Of a DNA stretch of 64,000 nt, positions 21,676 through 34,107 are shown piece after piece (the stretch's first letter is position 1; each line of letters opens with the position of its first letter). Below the pieces are notes generated by a model. That model ran no database searches and was not told the origin of the DNA. It was given only the letters and a program-made list of their open reading frames with translations. The stretch lies in assembly GCF_000835495.1 (NCBI RefSeq), contig NW_015622546.1, forward strand, positions 2,420,883-2,484,882, written 5' to 3'. Source of the DNA: Cladophialophora immunda (taxonomy: Eukaryota; Ascomycota; Eurotiomycetes; Chaetothyriales; Herpotrichiellaceae). Both the position numbers and the translations under genes were made by a program.

Positions 21676-23792
21676 TTACATCTTCTCACGATGGGTGATG
21701 GTCGTGTTCTCCTCGACGCTGTCCGTCTTGACAACGACCTCGCAAATTTCATGGTCTTGTCGAGAGGCCACAACAGCGTCGCCGACAGTTCGGAAAACCC
21801 TCACCGACGTCACCTTTGAGGTGTCCATGGAGGTGTCCCCGTCCAGCAAGGTCCAGCCGGCGCGCTCAAAGCGTTTGCGGGTCATGCTGTTGAGAGCAAC
21901 AAAGCGGACTTCGGTGCCGTCGCCGGCATAGTGTCTTAGCTCGGCAAAGAAGTTCTTCAGGCCTACGACACCGCTGGTATCGAAGTAGTTGACCTTTGAG
22001 AAGTCAAGGATCACGACGTTGATCGGTGGCAAGCTGACTCCTTGAGTCTTGGCCCTCCGGCGCAGCCGTGCAATACGTTTCTCCGCCTCAACAGACCAGT
22101 TCCGTTCCGCCTCCTCGCCGTTGCGGTTGTTATATTCGGGAGCATGATATGTTTGGATAACGTCCAAGATGTTGGTCTTGACCCTTTGGATGTTGGGGAA
22201 AAAGAAGGATTCTTCGAAGCGGAAGACCCGGGTGTCCGGAGGAATATGCGGCGGCATCCCGCGCGAACCGTCCAATGAAGCCGCAAGTTCCGCACGAGAG
22301 TCGGCTCCGACCGTCTTCACTTGCTTGAAAACTTGGCGGAGCAAGACGTATACAACATTGAAGCCCACAGCGCTGGCGATACCGATCTCAGTCGATGTGA
22401 ACAGAGACACCCAGAATGCGACCATGGCTGCAACAAAGTCGGCCAATGAAGTTTTCCAGAAGTGGTAGTAAGTGCTTGGCTTGCCGATGAGTGGCCAGAT
22501 GGCCGTGATGACGATCGCAGCAAGCGTGGCTTTCGGGATCCAGTACAGCGCTCCAGTCATCTTGTAGATGGAGAGGACGATGACACCAGTGGTAACGAGG
22601 CCTGAGAGCGGGGATTTGACGTTGCACTGGGAGTTGACCGCCGTCCGGGACATGGCGCCACCGACACCCATGACGGTGAAGAAGCTGTTGAAGATGTTCG
22701 TCACCCCCAAATAGCAAAGCTCTTGACTGGGATCTATGACATAGTTGTTCCTCAAGCCGAAGGCACGGGAGATTCCGAGATGCTCAATCGAGGCACCAAG
22801 GAAAGCGGCAATGCTGCGACCAGCAACTTTGCCAAGGAGAGCAGAGTCGACTGGTTTGGGAGTGTGGATGCTGAGGGATGGGACCTTGCTGACATCGAAT
22901 AGGTAGTCGTCACTATCACGTCCCTTGTTGACGCCGTAGCTGATGCCGGTGAACAACAGAAGAGCGATGAAAGCTCGAGTGATGGACAAGAACCAGATGA
23001 TCTTGTTCTTGCTGCCCCATCTCTCACCAGCCTTTTGCAGGGCGACCAGGAGAATGATGCCAGCAAAGCCGACACCTGCAGCACGTCCGTTGCAGGTGCC
23101 GAAGTTGGTCAAAATGTCATGAATCTGGTTGGCGGTGCCACTGCCCACGTTGTCCTCGCCGATGAGATTGGCGACTTGGCCAAGGCCAATGGTGATGGCA
23201 ACGGCAGAGATGAAGCCGGTGAGCACTGGGTAGGAAATGAAGTCGAGCAGAAAGCCCAACTTCAAGACACCGAGACCGGCCATGTAGATGCCCATCGAGA
23301 GGGCAACTGCGGATGAAATTGCCTCTGGAGCGTATCCTTCCTTTTTGAGGTCGTCCACGACTTGTGCGGTCATCAAACCGATCAAAGAAGTCGGTCCAGT
23401 TGAGACATCTGCAACAGTGTAAGCAGGCCACGTTTCCCCAGCGCAGAGTATTCCCAGGGAGAAACTGCACCTTTTGATGTTCCCATGATGGCGTAGATGA
23501 CTGCCGGCGCCCAGCACGACATGAGACCATATTGCACGGGGATTTTGGCGATTTTGGCATAGGCAAGACCTTGGGGGATCAACATGAGCGACAGGGTCAA
23601 GCCAGCCACAAAATCGGTCAGGAGCCATCGATAGTTGTAGCGAGGCAGCCACCCGACAATGGGGACCTTCTCGACGACATATCTCCCTGATGCTTCTGGG
23701 GCGGCACGCAGGCCCTGAATCCCGTAACGGACGACCCGGTTCCAGGTAACATCGGTCTTGAAATCATTCTTCACCCTCTCGTAGAGCTGCAT
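21676..23792 (-). CDS. SulP-family sulfate permease with STAS domain
   Basis: Predicted plasma-membrane sulfate/H+ transporter of 684 aa. Exons are 23792-23471 and 23408-21676; the 62 bp intron splits the Asp codon in GTSKDVSTGPT. The N-terminal half has SulP marks: LTLSLMLIPQGLAYAKIA, VQYGLMSCWAPAVIYAIMGTSK and AQVVDDLKKEGY. Many membrane segments follow. The C-terminal STAS domain runs from about residue 500, with VVILDFSKVNYFDTSGVVGL and the conserved DTSG. The upstream minus-strand sequence ends in a strong polypyrimidine-AG (TTTTTTTCCTCAG) 14-15 bases before the ATG, which may be the acceptor of a 5'-UTR intron. Sulfate is the usual substrate of this fungal type but is not proved here. 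Confidence 0.93.
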
Positions 23793-26700
23793 GGTGATGG
23801 CAGTCTCTGAGGAAAAAAACACAAAAAGGCAGTTTGGGTATCAAAGGGAAAAGAGGGCAAAGCAGCACGACAAGAAAGGGGGAAGTAGATGGTCGGGAGG
23901 GGTGATATTTGATCAGGATTGAAAGAGGCTGTTGATAAGCTGGGGAAGATGGCCGGGAATATAATCAATATGCATGTCAGGGATGTGACACAGGCAGGCC
24001 CCCTTCATGCAGGATAAACCGGCAAACCCATGTCGACGGCCTGTTTGTATTGTTCTTTCGCCTTTTCGTTTAAATGTGCATTGGCCCCGTCGCTAATCCG
24101 GGCGTTGTGTCTGGTCCAGAAACGAACAAGACGTGTGAGGTTGATCAACCACAATAGAGAACGTGGAGAAGGCTAGCGGGGAGCTGCCGCAGGAGGCAGG
24201 TGTGTGTATTGTGTGTGTGTGGAAGTGTAAGAACAGGGCAGAAGATCACAGAGAGAGTGTGTGTGCTAAGGGGGGAACGTGGGTGAGCACCAGCTAAGCA
24301 GGATTGGCGGTGGAGCTTAGTAGCTTAACCGCCCCACTAGGACGGAGTAGGGTGTTCCAGGGCATACTATCCGCCAATCACAGCGTGCGGGATGCCCCAA
24401 TGCCCCCAATGGCACATCTGCAATGCGGGGGTGGAGACGGTAATTGGAGGAGAGCAACCTGCGCCTGTCATCCATGGCCCTTGACTCAATCCAACCCCCC
24501 CAAGCTGAATCACACCCAGTCGCAACTCTCTTCGTATTCTGCCTGTCACAAACATTCAGGGATCGTACGCTTAAACCATCTCCCGAACCGCTAGTCCCAA
24601 AACCTTGCCACTTCATTTACACGACTCTGAAAGCAATGCATGAGCCAAGGCATATTTCTGCCATGCAATTTCCCTCCCAAGCCACGGAGCCTACTTCCAG
24701 ACATGACGAAAAAGGCCTCTCCAGAAAAAGCTTGTCCCCACACGTGGCAAAACCCCCCAAGAAGCGTCGTTCACCCATCCAAATCCGGGGTCTGGGGGTT
24801 GGGAAGAACAACCATTTTCTGGGGAGGTGAACATACTCGCACGGTGGCTTCATTCAGGACTAGCTGTCATGAATACAATATCGATACCATAAATCGTGTC
24901 AGGGCTTCAGACCGGGAAAACATATAAGCTGGATCTGAATAGCAGTCGAGAGGGCGGATTTGTCGACACCCCCTCTGTGAACCGACAACGTGCCCAGCCG
25001 GTCGCCTCTCACTTCGGTTATGAGATCCCTGATCTAATTTGGACGTCAACATTCGCAATCCTTTGCCGTGTGCCGCACCTGCTGGGTGACAGACACACAC
25101 TCCCTGATCAGTTGCTCCGCCTTGCAGGGAGCTCGCATGACCGCCTCCAGGTCAGGGTCCCTCTTCTAGACCGTGGACCGGTGGTTCAGCACCGTGATCG
25201 GCGGTCCAGGACGGATTTCTCCAAGCCCAATAAGACCCTACACAGATCTCACACCGTTGTAGTTCCAGGATAGCCTGTGGCAACGTGCATGGGCTTCAGC
25301 CCAGGCGTACCCAGTTGGACCCCCTAGTCTTGAGGCGGTTAGCATGATCCGAGGCAGGGACAGTGGCGATAGCAGTTTCCATCGCCTTGACCGGGTTCGC
25401 AAAAGGAACAGAACCGTGAAGGAAAGGGCCCTTTGAGCAAAGAAATCGATTTATCCCGACCTTTATATTCATTTCCAGATGATGGGATCGGGCGCATTCG
25501 GGCTAATAGTTATCACAATCTAGACCGCGGCATCAACACCGGAGACCCAGACGGCTGTTCTCCCCTTTGTCGGGCACCGACAAATTTCCGTAGCACGTCA
25601 AGCTTTTGCCGTTTAATTATTGATAAGAAAAGTTGATAGCCCTTCATGTGCTGGGGAACCCGTGACATGCAACGGCTCCGGTCGAAGGTCGAGGCAGCGA
25701 GGCAGTGACAATCCACACCCGAGGCAGCGACGGGCAAAGATCGACCCTTCTGCCGACCAAAGCACCGAACGCAGACCTCAAGAATAGTCACCAATGTTTC
25801 CACACCAGTACCTGGCGCTGAGAGCTCGGTCAAGTGCTCCTCGAACGATACCGGACGGCAAGACTCACTGTATTCCCATACCCCACGAGAGTACAAACCT
25901 CGAAAGTCACTTGATCTGCTGGGTGAACATTTAGCCAGAGGCACCTTCGTCGCCCACCAAGACAGGTCCCAGTTCCAAAGGGTACGTGGGTACACACTCC
26001 TCAGCAGGGAATCCCTCTTAGTGCAGCCGGAGTGTGTGTCTTGCTCCAGACTTCCGGAGCATGCGGTGCCCCAGCTCGTGGGGAACGGCAGCGACGTGAG
26101 AAGGTCAGCCCATTGGTTGTTCCGACGCAAAGATAACAGTTGTGTGGCTAGCCCGGCTGATTTCAGCGAGCACTTGCGATCTGGCCTGTCGAAGTCTTGC
26201 CACTCACCTCGTGCCGGACTTGGCAATTCGATTTACCGGCAGCCTGCTCATGAGGACATCTATATCGGTGGCGTATTAGTCCTCAGACGGTACGAGTACC
26301 CAGGAACCACATGCCTGAATTCGTGGTAAGTCGTGTGAGGTATGTTGGGTTTTCGGCCCTACTTGGTCTCAGCACAGCAACATCTCCTCGAGTGGAGGCA
26401 GCAACCTTCTCAACCGCTGCATGGTATTGAGAATGTCTGTGGAGTTGGTCGTGATGGGTCCTCATCGAGCGATTGGCGGTCTGGCGACACGGTCTTGCAG
26501 CAAAAGTTGCCACTCCACTGACAATGGCCGAGGCCTCTCGGGGCGAGAAGCATCTAGCCAGAAAGTGGCCTCCACCTGCCTTTCAGCGCGGCGCCTCTTT
26601 CGAATCCCTCATTGCGGAATCCAGTAAGTTGTAACACTCCCTGTGAAAAGATCTCTCCTGGACAGGGTGTGGCGTGCGGATAATGAATCAACCAAGGATA

Positions 26701-27780
26701 TCGGGCTTGGGATTGGAGGAGAGTCGCGCAGGTCTATGAGGTACCACCGTGTCCCCGTGTGACCTGTGCGTGTAGCTGCGATCTCGAACTTGGGCCTGTA
26801 TCGGCATCGATCAACCGTAGACCCAGATTTGTAATTATTATCTTCTTGGTCAAAACATCTTCCGTAAAGAGGTTGCAGACCAAGGGACTTGTTTGCGACC
26901 AAGACCTGTTGTGGTCTGATCATGCCACGGTGCATGGCTCCATTATCGCTCCAGGCGACCCAGTTCAGAGACTCACTCAGGGTGGGCGACCGAGGACCGT
27001 TCAATCTCGGGCGTGATCCAGGATCCAGGTAAGAGCAGCCGGTGAGACGGACGAACACTTTCGAGTCGCAATTCCAGACAATTCCAATCCATTCGTACTA
27101 TGTCGAAGGCCGTGCTGAGGTCCATCGTCGTAGCTGCCAACGGAAGTATCGTTCTGTGAATTTTGGTGCCCATGGAACGCGTCTGGGATCATCCACAGAG
27201 AAACAGCTACGAGGAATGAAGACAAAGTTAGGTACACGCTATATAAAAAGCTAGCCGTATATGTACTAATCTAATCGATTACGCCGTAAAGCTTGTTGAG
27301 TTAGGTGCGCAGCGAACCAATCAGATGCCATGGGGCGTTGCTTGTTTGTTCTGTCATTACCCGCAGTCACAGCACGTTCTGGAGCCACAGGTTCCATCAC
27401 ACGCACTCAAGATGTTTCTCCATTGCAAGTTCAACGGCGTCGGAAGAACGAAAGGAAGCAGAGTTATAGCGCCGCCTGATACTTCATCCTAAATATTCCC
27501 ATTATTTGTCAAACAAGACGTTGCTGACGGAAATCAAGTCCCTGCGCTATCCCGTGAGACACGAATTTGTAGATTAACATGAACTGATCACGATAGAACA
27601 AGTCAATAAGGGAGGGCGGAGACTATACTCGCAGCCGCTGGCAAAATAATTACGGCCGAATGGCACGGAAAATCGCCTTCAAAGCGGCTCAAAGATTTCG
27701 CAGGCGGTCTGTGGTGTCTCAAAATCAGAGGCTTGGGCCTGAATACTCGGATTCACAGTCACTCTGGATAGAGTCGAACT
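23793..27780. other. Gene-poor 4 kb
   Basis: The first few hundred bases hold the permease promoter, including a GT-rich microsatellite at about 24200-24265. Beyond that, frames on both strands (largest at 25513-26226, minus, 237 codons) show no recognised family, no signal or membrane pattern, and no splice-joined neighbours. I see no supportable gene. The stretch may be old repeat DNA. Confidence 0.45.
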
Positions 27781-27789
27781 TATCAGCTT

Positions 27790-28270
27790 GACTTGGAGGT
27801 GTCTCATGATCAAGGTATTCCTGACTTTCAGCCCCCTCGACTCCGCCCCAGGAGAACATTCCCACCATTTTTGCTTCCGGGCTTCTCATACCCACCATGG
27901 GCGACTCCACGCAGCTATCCAGGAGAGGCGACAGTTACAGGAGATCGACGAGATGGAAAGGGAGCTCGCAGGAGGCTCCCCTGCGAGTAGCGTACTAGGC
28001 GCAGGATCATCCCTAGGTAAAAGACGCGCATCGCAAGATGTCACTATGCGATATAGGCGCGCTTTTCCACCGCTACTGTATCGCGGCGCATCTATAAAGG
28101 AACTTCGCGACTTCCTTTTAGGGTGTAACGTATACTTCGGCGAAGTGGAAGAGTACGACCAAAGTAGGCGAGTCGCAGTCGCCGCGTCTTACCTGCGCGA
28201 CGAAGCCCTTCGATAGTGGAGCCGACCCCCAATACCGCCTACGACATGGACCTCGAGGATGAGATTCCCG
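27790..28270 (+). mobile_element. LTR-retrotransposon gag relic
   Basis: The plus-strand frame encodes an acidic and basic lead (IDEMERELAGG), then a gag-like block: YRGASIKELRDFLLGCNVYF, followed by RRVAVAASYLRDEALR. This matches the capsid region of fungal Ty3/Gypsy elements (F.G....L..FL..C..YF, then A..YL.D.A..W). Directly after EALR comes TAG (28214-28216) and then TGG AGC CGA in the same frame, so the expected W follows a stop that a single CAG-to-TAG change would explain. No pol or LTR is seen next to it. Confidence 0.6.
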
Positions 28271-28444
28271 ACCTTACGGTCGAGGAACAATAGTACTATT
28301 CCAGACGCACATACACACTGAATGAGCGACGAAGAAAACAAATCCAGAAAGGCCTTTGCCGTCTGAGGTCTTAGAGCAAACCCCCCACCCATTGGGCGCG
28401 TTTTCGTCGGCCTAGATTGTAATCGTGGCACATCACGCTCGGCC

Positions 28445-30335
28445 TCAAAGTCTGATCTCTTCAAGTGATTCCAGGCTCATTTTACTCTCAGCGACTTCCC
28501 TTCTTATCGTTGTCTCAAAAACTGAGCCTCTAACTGCGATCGAGACTGTGAAAGGTTTCGGCTTTGTAACAAGCCCGCCTTGAGAGATATAGGTGGTTAG
28601 ACTTGCGGAGGATAGGCTGGAAACTAGAACATACCAGTCTTGTCACGCATACTCAGATGACATTCTGGGCGCTTCTTAATATCATATCCCCAAAGAATGC
28701 GGGCGATCGTGATGTATAGAGATGATTCTGCCACGTAGATTCCTTGGCAGAGACGCCGCCCGAATCCATAGTGAAAATGATCTCGCTTCATCCAATCTTG
28801 ATCGAGCGCCGATGCAGCAGCGTGTAGCTCATCTTCCATAAAGCGAAGAGGTTGAAAGATTTCCGGTTCAGCGTAGCGACCTCGATTCTTACTCAAAGCC
28901 GGCAGGTTTGGAAATAGTATCGCTCCTTTGGGTATAACCCATTCACGATAGGTAATTTCTTCAGTCGTTGCGTGAGGTACACCTGCACAAAAAGGTTTAA
29001 CAAGAGAGCACACATCGAATTCGAGGAGGATGTTACCAAGACTTCCGATCGGAGCCCACCGATGAAGCTCTTTAATTAGCCCCCGTAAATATGGAAGCTG
29101 ACTCTCATCATGCCAAGAGGGAAGGCGGTCGGCGCCAACGACACGATCCAATTCTGCATGGGTTTTTCAGTTGGCAATCCTTCTTATCTCGCAGCAAAGA
29201 GTGATGACTGACCAGCTTGCGCCATGCTGACAGCTTCGGGATGAAGTGCCATGACTTTGAAGAAGGTTTGCAATACACTACTCGTGGTATCCGAGCCAGC
29301 TCCAATCAGCATTGCAAGGATGTTCATACTCTCCTCATCGTCAACCGTTTTGTCATCCTGCAGCTGCTTCCTTCAGCCACCTTCGATGCAAGAACGAATT
29401 TCTGTTCAAACTCACCTGAATAAGCGTATTTCCGAAGCACTCTGGCGCAGAACCGCCATATATCTCCGATTTCAGGTGTTTGAGAAATTTGTGGTGAAGA
29501 ACGGCCTCACGTTTCGTGAGGCGATCTGCTAAGCAATGCCACGGTTGCAACCATGTCGGCAATCTCAATAAAATCGGAAATATGTCGAAAGGACAAGTCC
29601 CCGGAAGGAAGTCTGGACATATATTTGAGTAGGAACGTTGGATTTACAGCGGCGACTTACATCGGAGTAAAGTCTCCCAGATTTCGTAGAATTCGACGAT
29701 TATAGGATGCTCGAGAGATGCCAAACGAATTCCGTAGACAGCACTGAAAATGACACTTAATGCGAATTTTTCAGTGGCCTTGAGAAAGTCGTTCGGGTTA
29801 TCAAGCAGATTCCGGAGGAGAACCCTTGATTCCTGATCCTGGTAAGTCTGAAAGGAGGCGGATTGCTGAGGACTGAGTAAAGTATGGTATATCTTGCGCA
29901 GCATACGGAATGTGCTGCCAACTGGCGTCATCACCAATTTGCCCGGTGAAATTGTGTACCGAAACGCATTATGTTCTGGTCTTGAGGAGGTCGAGACGCT
30001 CATCTGGCTCTGGAGATTAGTCATCTTTCTATTGTGCGTTGCGTGGATCAAGTTTGATTCTTTACCTTGCAGAGAATTTCGTAAGCAGCATGAGGACTGT
30101 TGACCAACACAGCAGGCGAAGGTCCATACCAGAGCATACAGATATCTTTGTAGTTATCAGCAAGGCTGAGACATGTCTCCTCAGCGGCGACATTCAACCT
30201 GTGGATAGTCCAAAGATTACCCACCAATGGTAGCGGAAGGGGACCCGGTGGGTGTTTTCGACATGTGTGGATACGCAGGACGTATCTGTGAAGGAGAAAG
30301 ATCATGGCGGCAAGACATATTTCGTATGCAAGCAT
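28445..30335 (-). CDS. Cytochrome P450 monooxygenase
   Basis: Microsomal P450 of 519 aa. Exons are 30335-30066, 30009-29661, 29612-29416, 29357-29213, 29153-29037, 28982-28635 and 28578-28445; all six introns keep phase, and the last has a TCTAACC branch site. Features in order are an N-terminal membrane anchor (LAAMIFLLHRYVL), the proline hinge PPGPLPLPLVGNLW, the I-helix GAGSDTTSS (about residue 290), the ExxR motif ELHR (about 349), and the heme loop FHYGFGRRLCQG with its Cys near 438. The usual PERF region reads PLRF. The pattern is that of secondary-metabolism P450s (O-methylsterigmatocystin oxidoreductase-like). It lies 2.7 kb from a membrane terpene cyclase gene, so a tailoring role is plausible but unproved. 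Confidence 0.92.
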
Positions 30336-30893
30336 CTTGGGTATTGAATAGATTTGCTCTCATAGTCTTGAAATGAAAGGTTGCGGCGCAAAAGATTTTG
30401 GCTAAAGAAGGTTTTACATGCGGATGATCAAAGTTCAGCACGGAGATGACATTATTTGGTCGTGGCTTAAAAGTGCAAGATCCGAACAGACCGCACATCT
30501 TCAAGGCATTAAAGGCAATATACGAGCTGAGGCGTGCACAGTTGAACTAAAGCAACCAATCGGACACGATACCCATCGTTGCTGCAGCAAATAATAACAT
30601 ATTATGCGCGTCAGACGACAGTCCTTTGCACCTTAAGAAAGACGGGAGGAAAACCCGCAGATAGTGGAAATGCCTCATGTATCACCTGTGTTGGAGACCG
30701 TGAGTGTTTCGACCACGTGGCAGCTTGCTGGGCCGTGTTTACGCCTTGCAACAGAGAGTGATTGTCTCACAGCTGCAGAGGATGGGGCTGAAGCGCCCGA
30801 TGCAGCAGGAAATCCAAGTCAGAAAAGAAGCTTAGAACTGCGTTTGATTCTATAGCCCTCTGCCTTGAACAGCTCTGGGATAGTGTTTTGATT
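30336..30893. other. Intergenic, P450 promoter region
   Basis: This 558 bp lies between the P450 start (minus strand) and the stop of the minus-strand membrane protein gene. Nothing coding is recognised. Confidence 0.45.
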
Positions 30894-32213
30894 CTACAGA
30901 TGAGGCATATACTCAGCCCAATCAACAGTCTCATATACCGAAATCGGCATCCATCTCAAGGTGACCACAGCTTGAACAAGGAGCAATAGTCGAGCTATAA
31001 TGTAAATAAATGCACACGTCGCCGCAGGTACGTCCAAAGCCCTTCTCCTGAATCTAGAATTCGACGTGGTTCTCTTCTCCCACACAAACAACAAACTTAC
31101 GGTGAAATCAAACCCAGGTTTGACAGCTAAGACTTCTAAGAACCCCCAGACGACCAGTATTGCAAGCATTGTAGCGCTAGCAGTTCGCCATAGATATAGT
31201 TCCATGGCTGTCGGGAATGGAAAATTCCACCCGGCAACGTGGATTCCACAATGTATCATGGAAAGCATCCATAATGGAAAGGCTAGCCGAATGGTTGCTG
31301 GTGGAGGAGTGTAGTCGTCTGGAATTCGCTGGATGGGCCGCTCTTGAAGGCCTCCGAAGGTCTTGAAGTATGATCGCCTGCCCCAGGCTCCCGACTCTTG
31401 TTGTACACCGCACCCTTGAACAAAATCCATCGGTGTATCAACATAAGGTTGGTGTGCGACATGGCCAGCATTCTGAAGAATCTCGGCAATTGTTGTCGAT
31501 GTGCGGAGCCGCGAGTGCTCTGCAACGTCAAGCGGTTTGTTCATCCAAAATAGGAATGACGCGATGGTACAAATTGCGAAGGCCACCGTGACGAGTTCCA
31601 AGGGGATAACATGTCGCGATTGTACCAGCCGCGTGATGCACTGTGCGATCATCCAACTTGTCTGAACGATCGCCATACCCATGGAAAATTTATTGGTCTT
31701 GCTACGATCCATGATATCGTCCCTCGTAAGTGTTGGTAGTTCCAGATATTTCCGCTCGACGAGGTAGTGTATAGCTCGAGTATTGATAGGGAAAGGGGGC
31801 ATGTCAGGGCTGTGAAGGAGGAAGGCCCCTCCGTCTGCATAGAAGCCGTGAATCAGGGTCCATTGGGTGGCTCCTAGAGCCTGCATAGAAGCAATTGTTG
31901 ATTGGGCGGAGGACCATTGGCAGCCCGCGAAAAGAGTGATTAATTCTGGTGCAAAAACAGCCAGGACGGCCCAGCGGCTTTTTCGAAGCCATGTTGTGAG
32001 AGAGGTCTCATTTGGTGCAGGAGGGTTAAGATGGAGGACCGTCCAAGTGCAGGTTAGAAGAACGAGGAAAGATGACAGGATGATGCCAAAGGTGCCACGA
32101 TATTCTGGTTCTCTAACCCAGCCACAGAAGCCGGCAACGCAGTCTTCTGGAACAGTGTCGTTTTGATGTGAAGGCATTGTCGTCATAGTGGGAAATTGAC
32201 CGTCACGGTTCAT
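30894..32213 (-). CDS. Fungal multi-pass membrane protein with CTWTVLHLN motif, second copy
   Basis: Single-exon protein of 439 aa, from the same family as the 655 aa protein at 13413-15380. Both share the exact nonapeptide CTWTVLHLN in the first membrane segment, a FAPE motif (AVFAPEL here, TLFAPEF there), a mid-protein SMGMAIVQTSWMIAQCI-type segment, FWMNKPLDV versus LWNKPQDV, and GWNFPFPTAMELYLWR versus AWNFHFPTVIERFLWR. This copy lacks the 130-residue low-complexity insert. A GTAAGT-like site within the ORF would give a 47 bp intron but breaks the frame, so no intron is used. Function is unknown. It shares its upstream region with the divergent terpene cyclase gene. Confidence 0.8.
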   Translation of the reverse strand: MNRDGQFPTMTTMPSHQNDTVPEDCVAGFCGWVREPEYRGTFGIILSSFLVLLTCTWTVLHLNPPAPNETSLTTWLRKSRWAVLAVFAPELITLFAGCQWSSAQSTIASMQALGATQWTLIHGFYADGGAFLLHSPDMPPFPINTRAIHYLVERKYLELPTLTRDDIMDRSKTNKFSMGMAIVQTSWMIAQCITRLVQSRHVIPLELVTVAFAICTIASFLFWMNKPLDVAEHSRLRTSTTIAEILQNAGHVAHQPYVDTPMDFVQGCGVQQESGAWGRRSYFKTFGGLQERPIQRIPDDYTPPPATIRLAFPLWMLSMIHCGIHVAGWNFPFPTAMELYLWRTASATMLAILVVWGFLEVLAVKPGFDFTVSLLFVWEKRTTSNSRFRRRALDVPAATCAFIYIIARLLLLVQAVVTLRWMPISVYETVDWAEYMPHL

Positions 32214-33070
32214 GTATAAAACGAAAAATCACGTTGATGTCGGGATCAAACAGCGAGTAGTCCATGCAAGGTGAAATGGAGTATTGCTGGTTGAATCGAT
32301 CAATCCTCGTATGCTCGCAGACTTCGCCTTGAGGACCAGTCTCAGCTCGATCACTCGACAAAGTTTTGTCTAAATCTTCCCGTGGGCAGCAAGTGCAATA
32401 TTTGACTTGTACTTCTGGACAGAGGAGCTGAAATCCAAATCAAATTCAAAGGCGTTTGGGTAGCACGAAACAGGGTTTAGGACGGCGGACGCGCCACAGC
32501 CTCGTTGTAAAATGTTCCCCCAATCCCAAGGCCCAAGGCAGGATGAAAATTGCACATGACGGCAAGGAAGACATACACGATGCACTACATGGCCTGTCAC
32601 ACAAACCAATCATATTTTAAAGCAAGTATCACAATCACACCTGACGCCCCTCACCATACGAATGGGTAGTGTGGAATCCTTGTCATAAGTGTAGCACCAG
32701 ACAGGGAGTCAGACGGTGACTGCCTCCTGCCTCATGATGTGGAGTCCTGCAACAATGGGGCTGAATCTTTCAAGTCGCGGAAATCCATTCTTACCTCTCA
32801 ACTCCAGCTTTGGGCTATGTGCAGTCGCATACTGTGGCCCAAAATGTGTAACTCCTCGGGAGAAAAAGGAGGGTCATTATGTAATCACATAAGGCTTGGC
32901 ACGCTCCTGTATAGTTTCACCTCCATCTCAACTTACCTTCTCTTCTTTACCCTTTGGTCACCCTCTCAGTCATTCTAATCTTTTTGACCTGCATCAAGCA
33001 ATCTGGGATCACCGCCTTTCATCTTGATTCCAGTCTGTACGTGGTTTCATCGACCTGAAGATTTTGAACA
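32214..33070. promoter_or_regulatory. Shared divergent promoter region
   Basis: This 857 bp separates the minus-strand membrane protein start (32213) and the plus-strand terpene cyclase start (33071). The stretch just before 33071 is C/T-rich. Co-regulation of the two genes is possible. No specific operator is claimed. Confidence 0.45.
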
Positions 33071-33938
33071 ATGGGTTCTAACGACATCCCTCCACCTCAC
33101 GTTCCTCTCCATGTTGTGCCCCTCTGCAATTTCTTTCTTCAAGTTGGAGGAGGTCTCTGGACGGTCTGTTACATCCTATATGTCCGCGAGTCCCTTCGCT
33201 CGCGATCATATGGCATGCCTCTCTTCGCTCTCGCTCTCAATTTTTCCTGGGAATTGGTGTATGCCCTCTACGTTGCCGAATCACCACTGGAGAAATCTGT
33301 TTTCACTCTTTGGTTGCTCATAGACTGTGGATTGGTGTATGGTATTGTCCGATATGCCAGGTATGAATGGACGCACTCGCCGACAGTGGCGCGTCACATT
33401 GGGGCTATATTCACGGTGATGACGGCTGTTGCCACGCTCGGCCATTGGACGTTTGCAAGGTGGTGGATCGAAAATGAAATTGGCAAGAAGGATGGCAAGT
33501 TCTACAGAGGTGTTGTGGGTCCCGATACGACAGAATTGGGCTTTTGGAGTGCAATACTTTGCCAATGCTATTTGTCGGCGGCAAGCTTATGCCAACTGAT
33601 GGTGCGACAGCACTCTGGGGGGGTGAGTTGGGCAATATGGTGAGTCTTCTCCAGCCTTGTCTTCAAGTCTCCCGTTAACAACAACCAGGAGCACCAGAAC
33701 CGCCGGTTCAATCATTGGATTCTACCTTGTTTATGGCTGGGAGTGGTACTTTTGGAGGGAAGCTCATGAATATGTCGTGTCGCCGTTCGCGGTCTTCTTA
33801 TGGGCAACAAGCTTTATCTGCGACTTTGCATACCCCTGCATGCTGTTATGCGTTCAGAAGACAGAGAAGGTCCTGCCTGACGGAAGAAAGGAAGCTGGAG
33901 AGTCAGAGATATCCTGGGAAGCGAAAAAATCAATCTGA
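33071..33938 (+). CDS. Pyr4/PaxB-type integral-membrane terpene cyclase
   Basis: Seven-segment membrane protein of 272 aa (Pyr4 and PaxB are about 240 aa). Exons are 33071-33639 and 33689-33938; the 49 bp intron splits a Trp codon. The layout fits the family: short N-terminus, YGMPLFALALNFSWELVYAL with Glu61 at the place of Pyr4 Glu63, a polar loop with RYARYEWTHSP, LGFWSAILCQCYLSAASLCQL, and last segment TSFICDFAYPC with Asp235 at the place of Pyr4 Asp218. Those two acids are the catalytic pair known for Pyr4. The family protonates an epoxide or olefin of a prenylated substrate and cyclises the chain. A 15-20 residue loop (about 143-160) is longer than usual. No prenyltransferase or polyketide synthase is in the window, so the substrate is open. 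Confidence 0.82.
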
Positions 33939-34107
33939 AGCTGCATTGCTGCAACAACCTTGAACGGACAGAAACAACCGTGGTATCCAGTGGATGATGC
34001 GGAAAAAGATTTTCTGGTGTCAAGGAAACTAATGAGCTACGACGATGAGACAATAACCGGCGCTAATTGAAGCCCTGGGGTTTTTTGTTCTAATACAGTG
34101 TGCATGC

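Noticed and set aside
25513..26226. Open frame of 237 codons on the minus strand in the gene-poor 4 kb
   Set aside because: Composition is unlike a protein domain, no family, signal peptide or membrane pattern is seen, no splice-joined exons, and other frames in the region are also open.
31030..31085. Candidate 47-base intron in the 439 aa membrane protein
   Set aside because: Removing it breaks the frame, while the unspliced frame continues into conserved family sequence.
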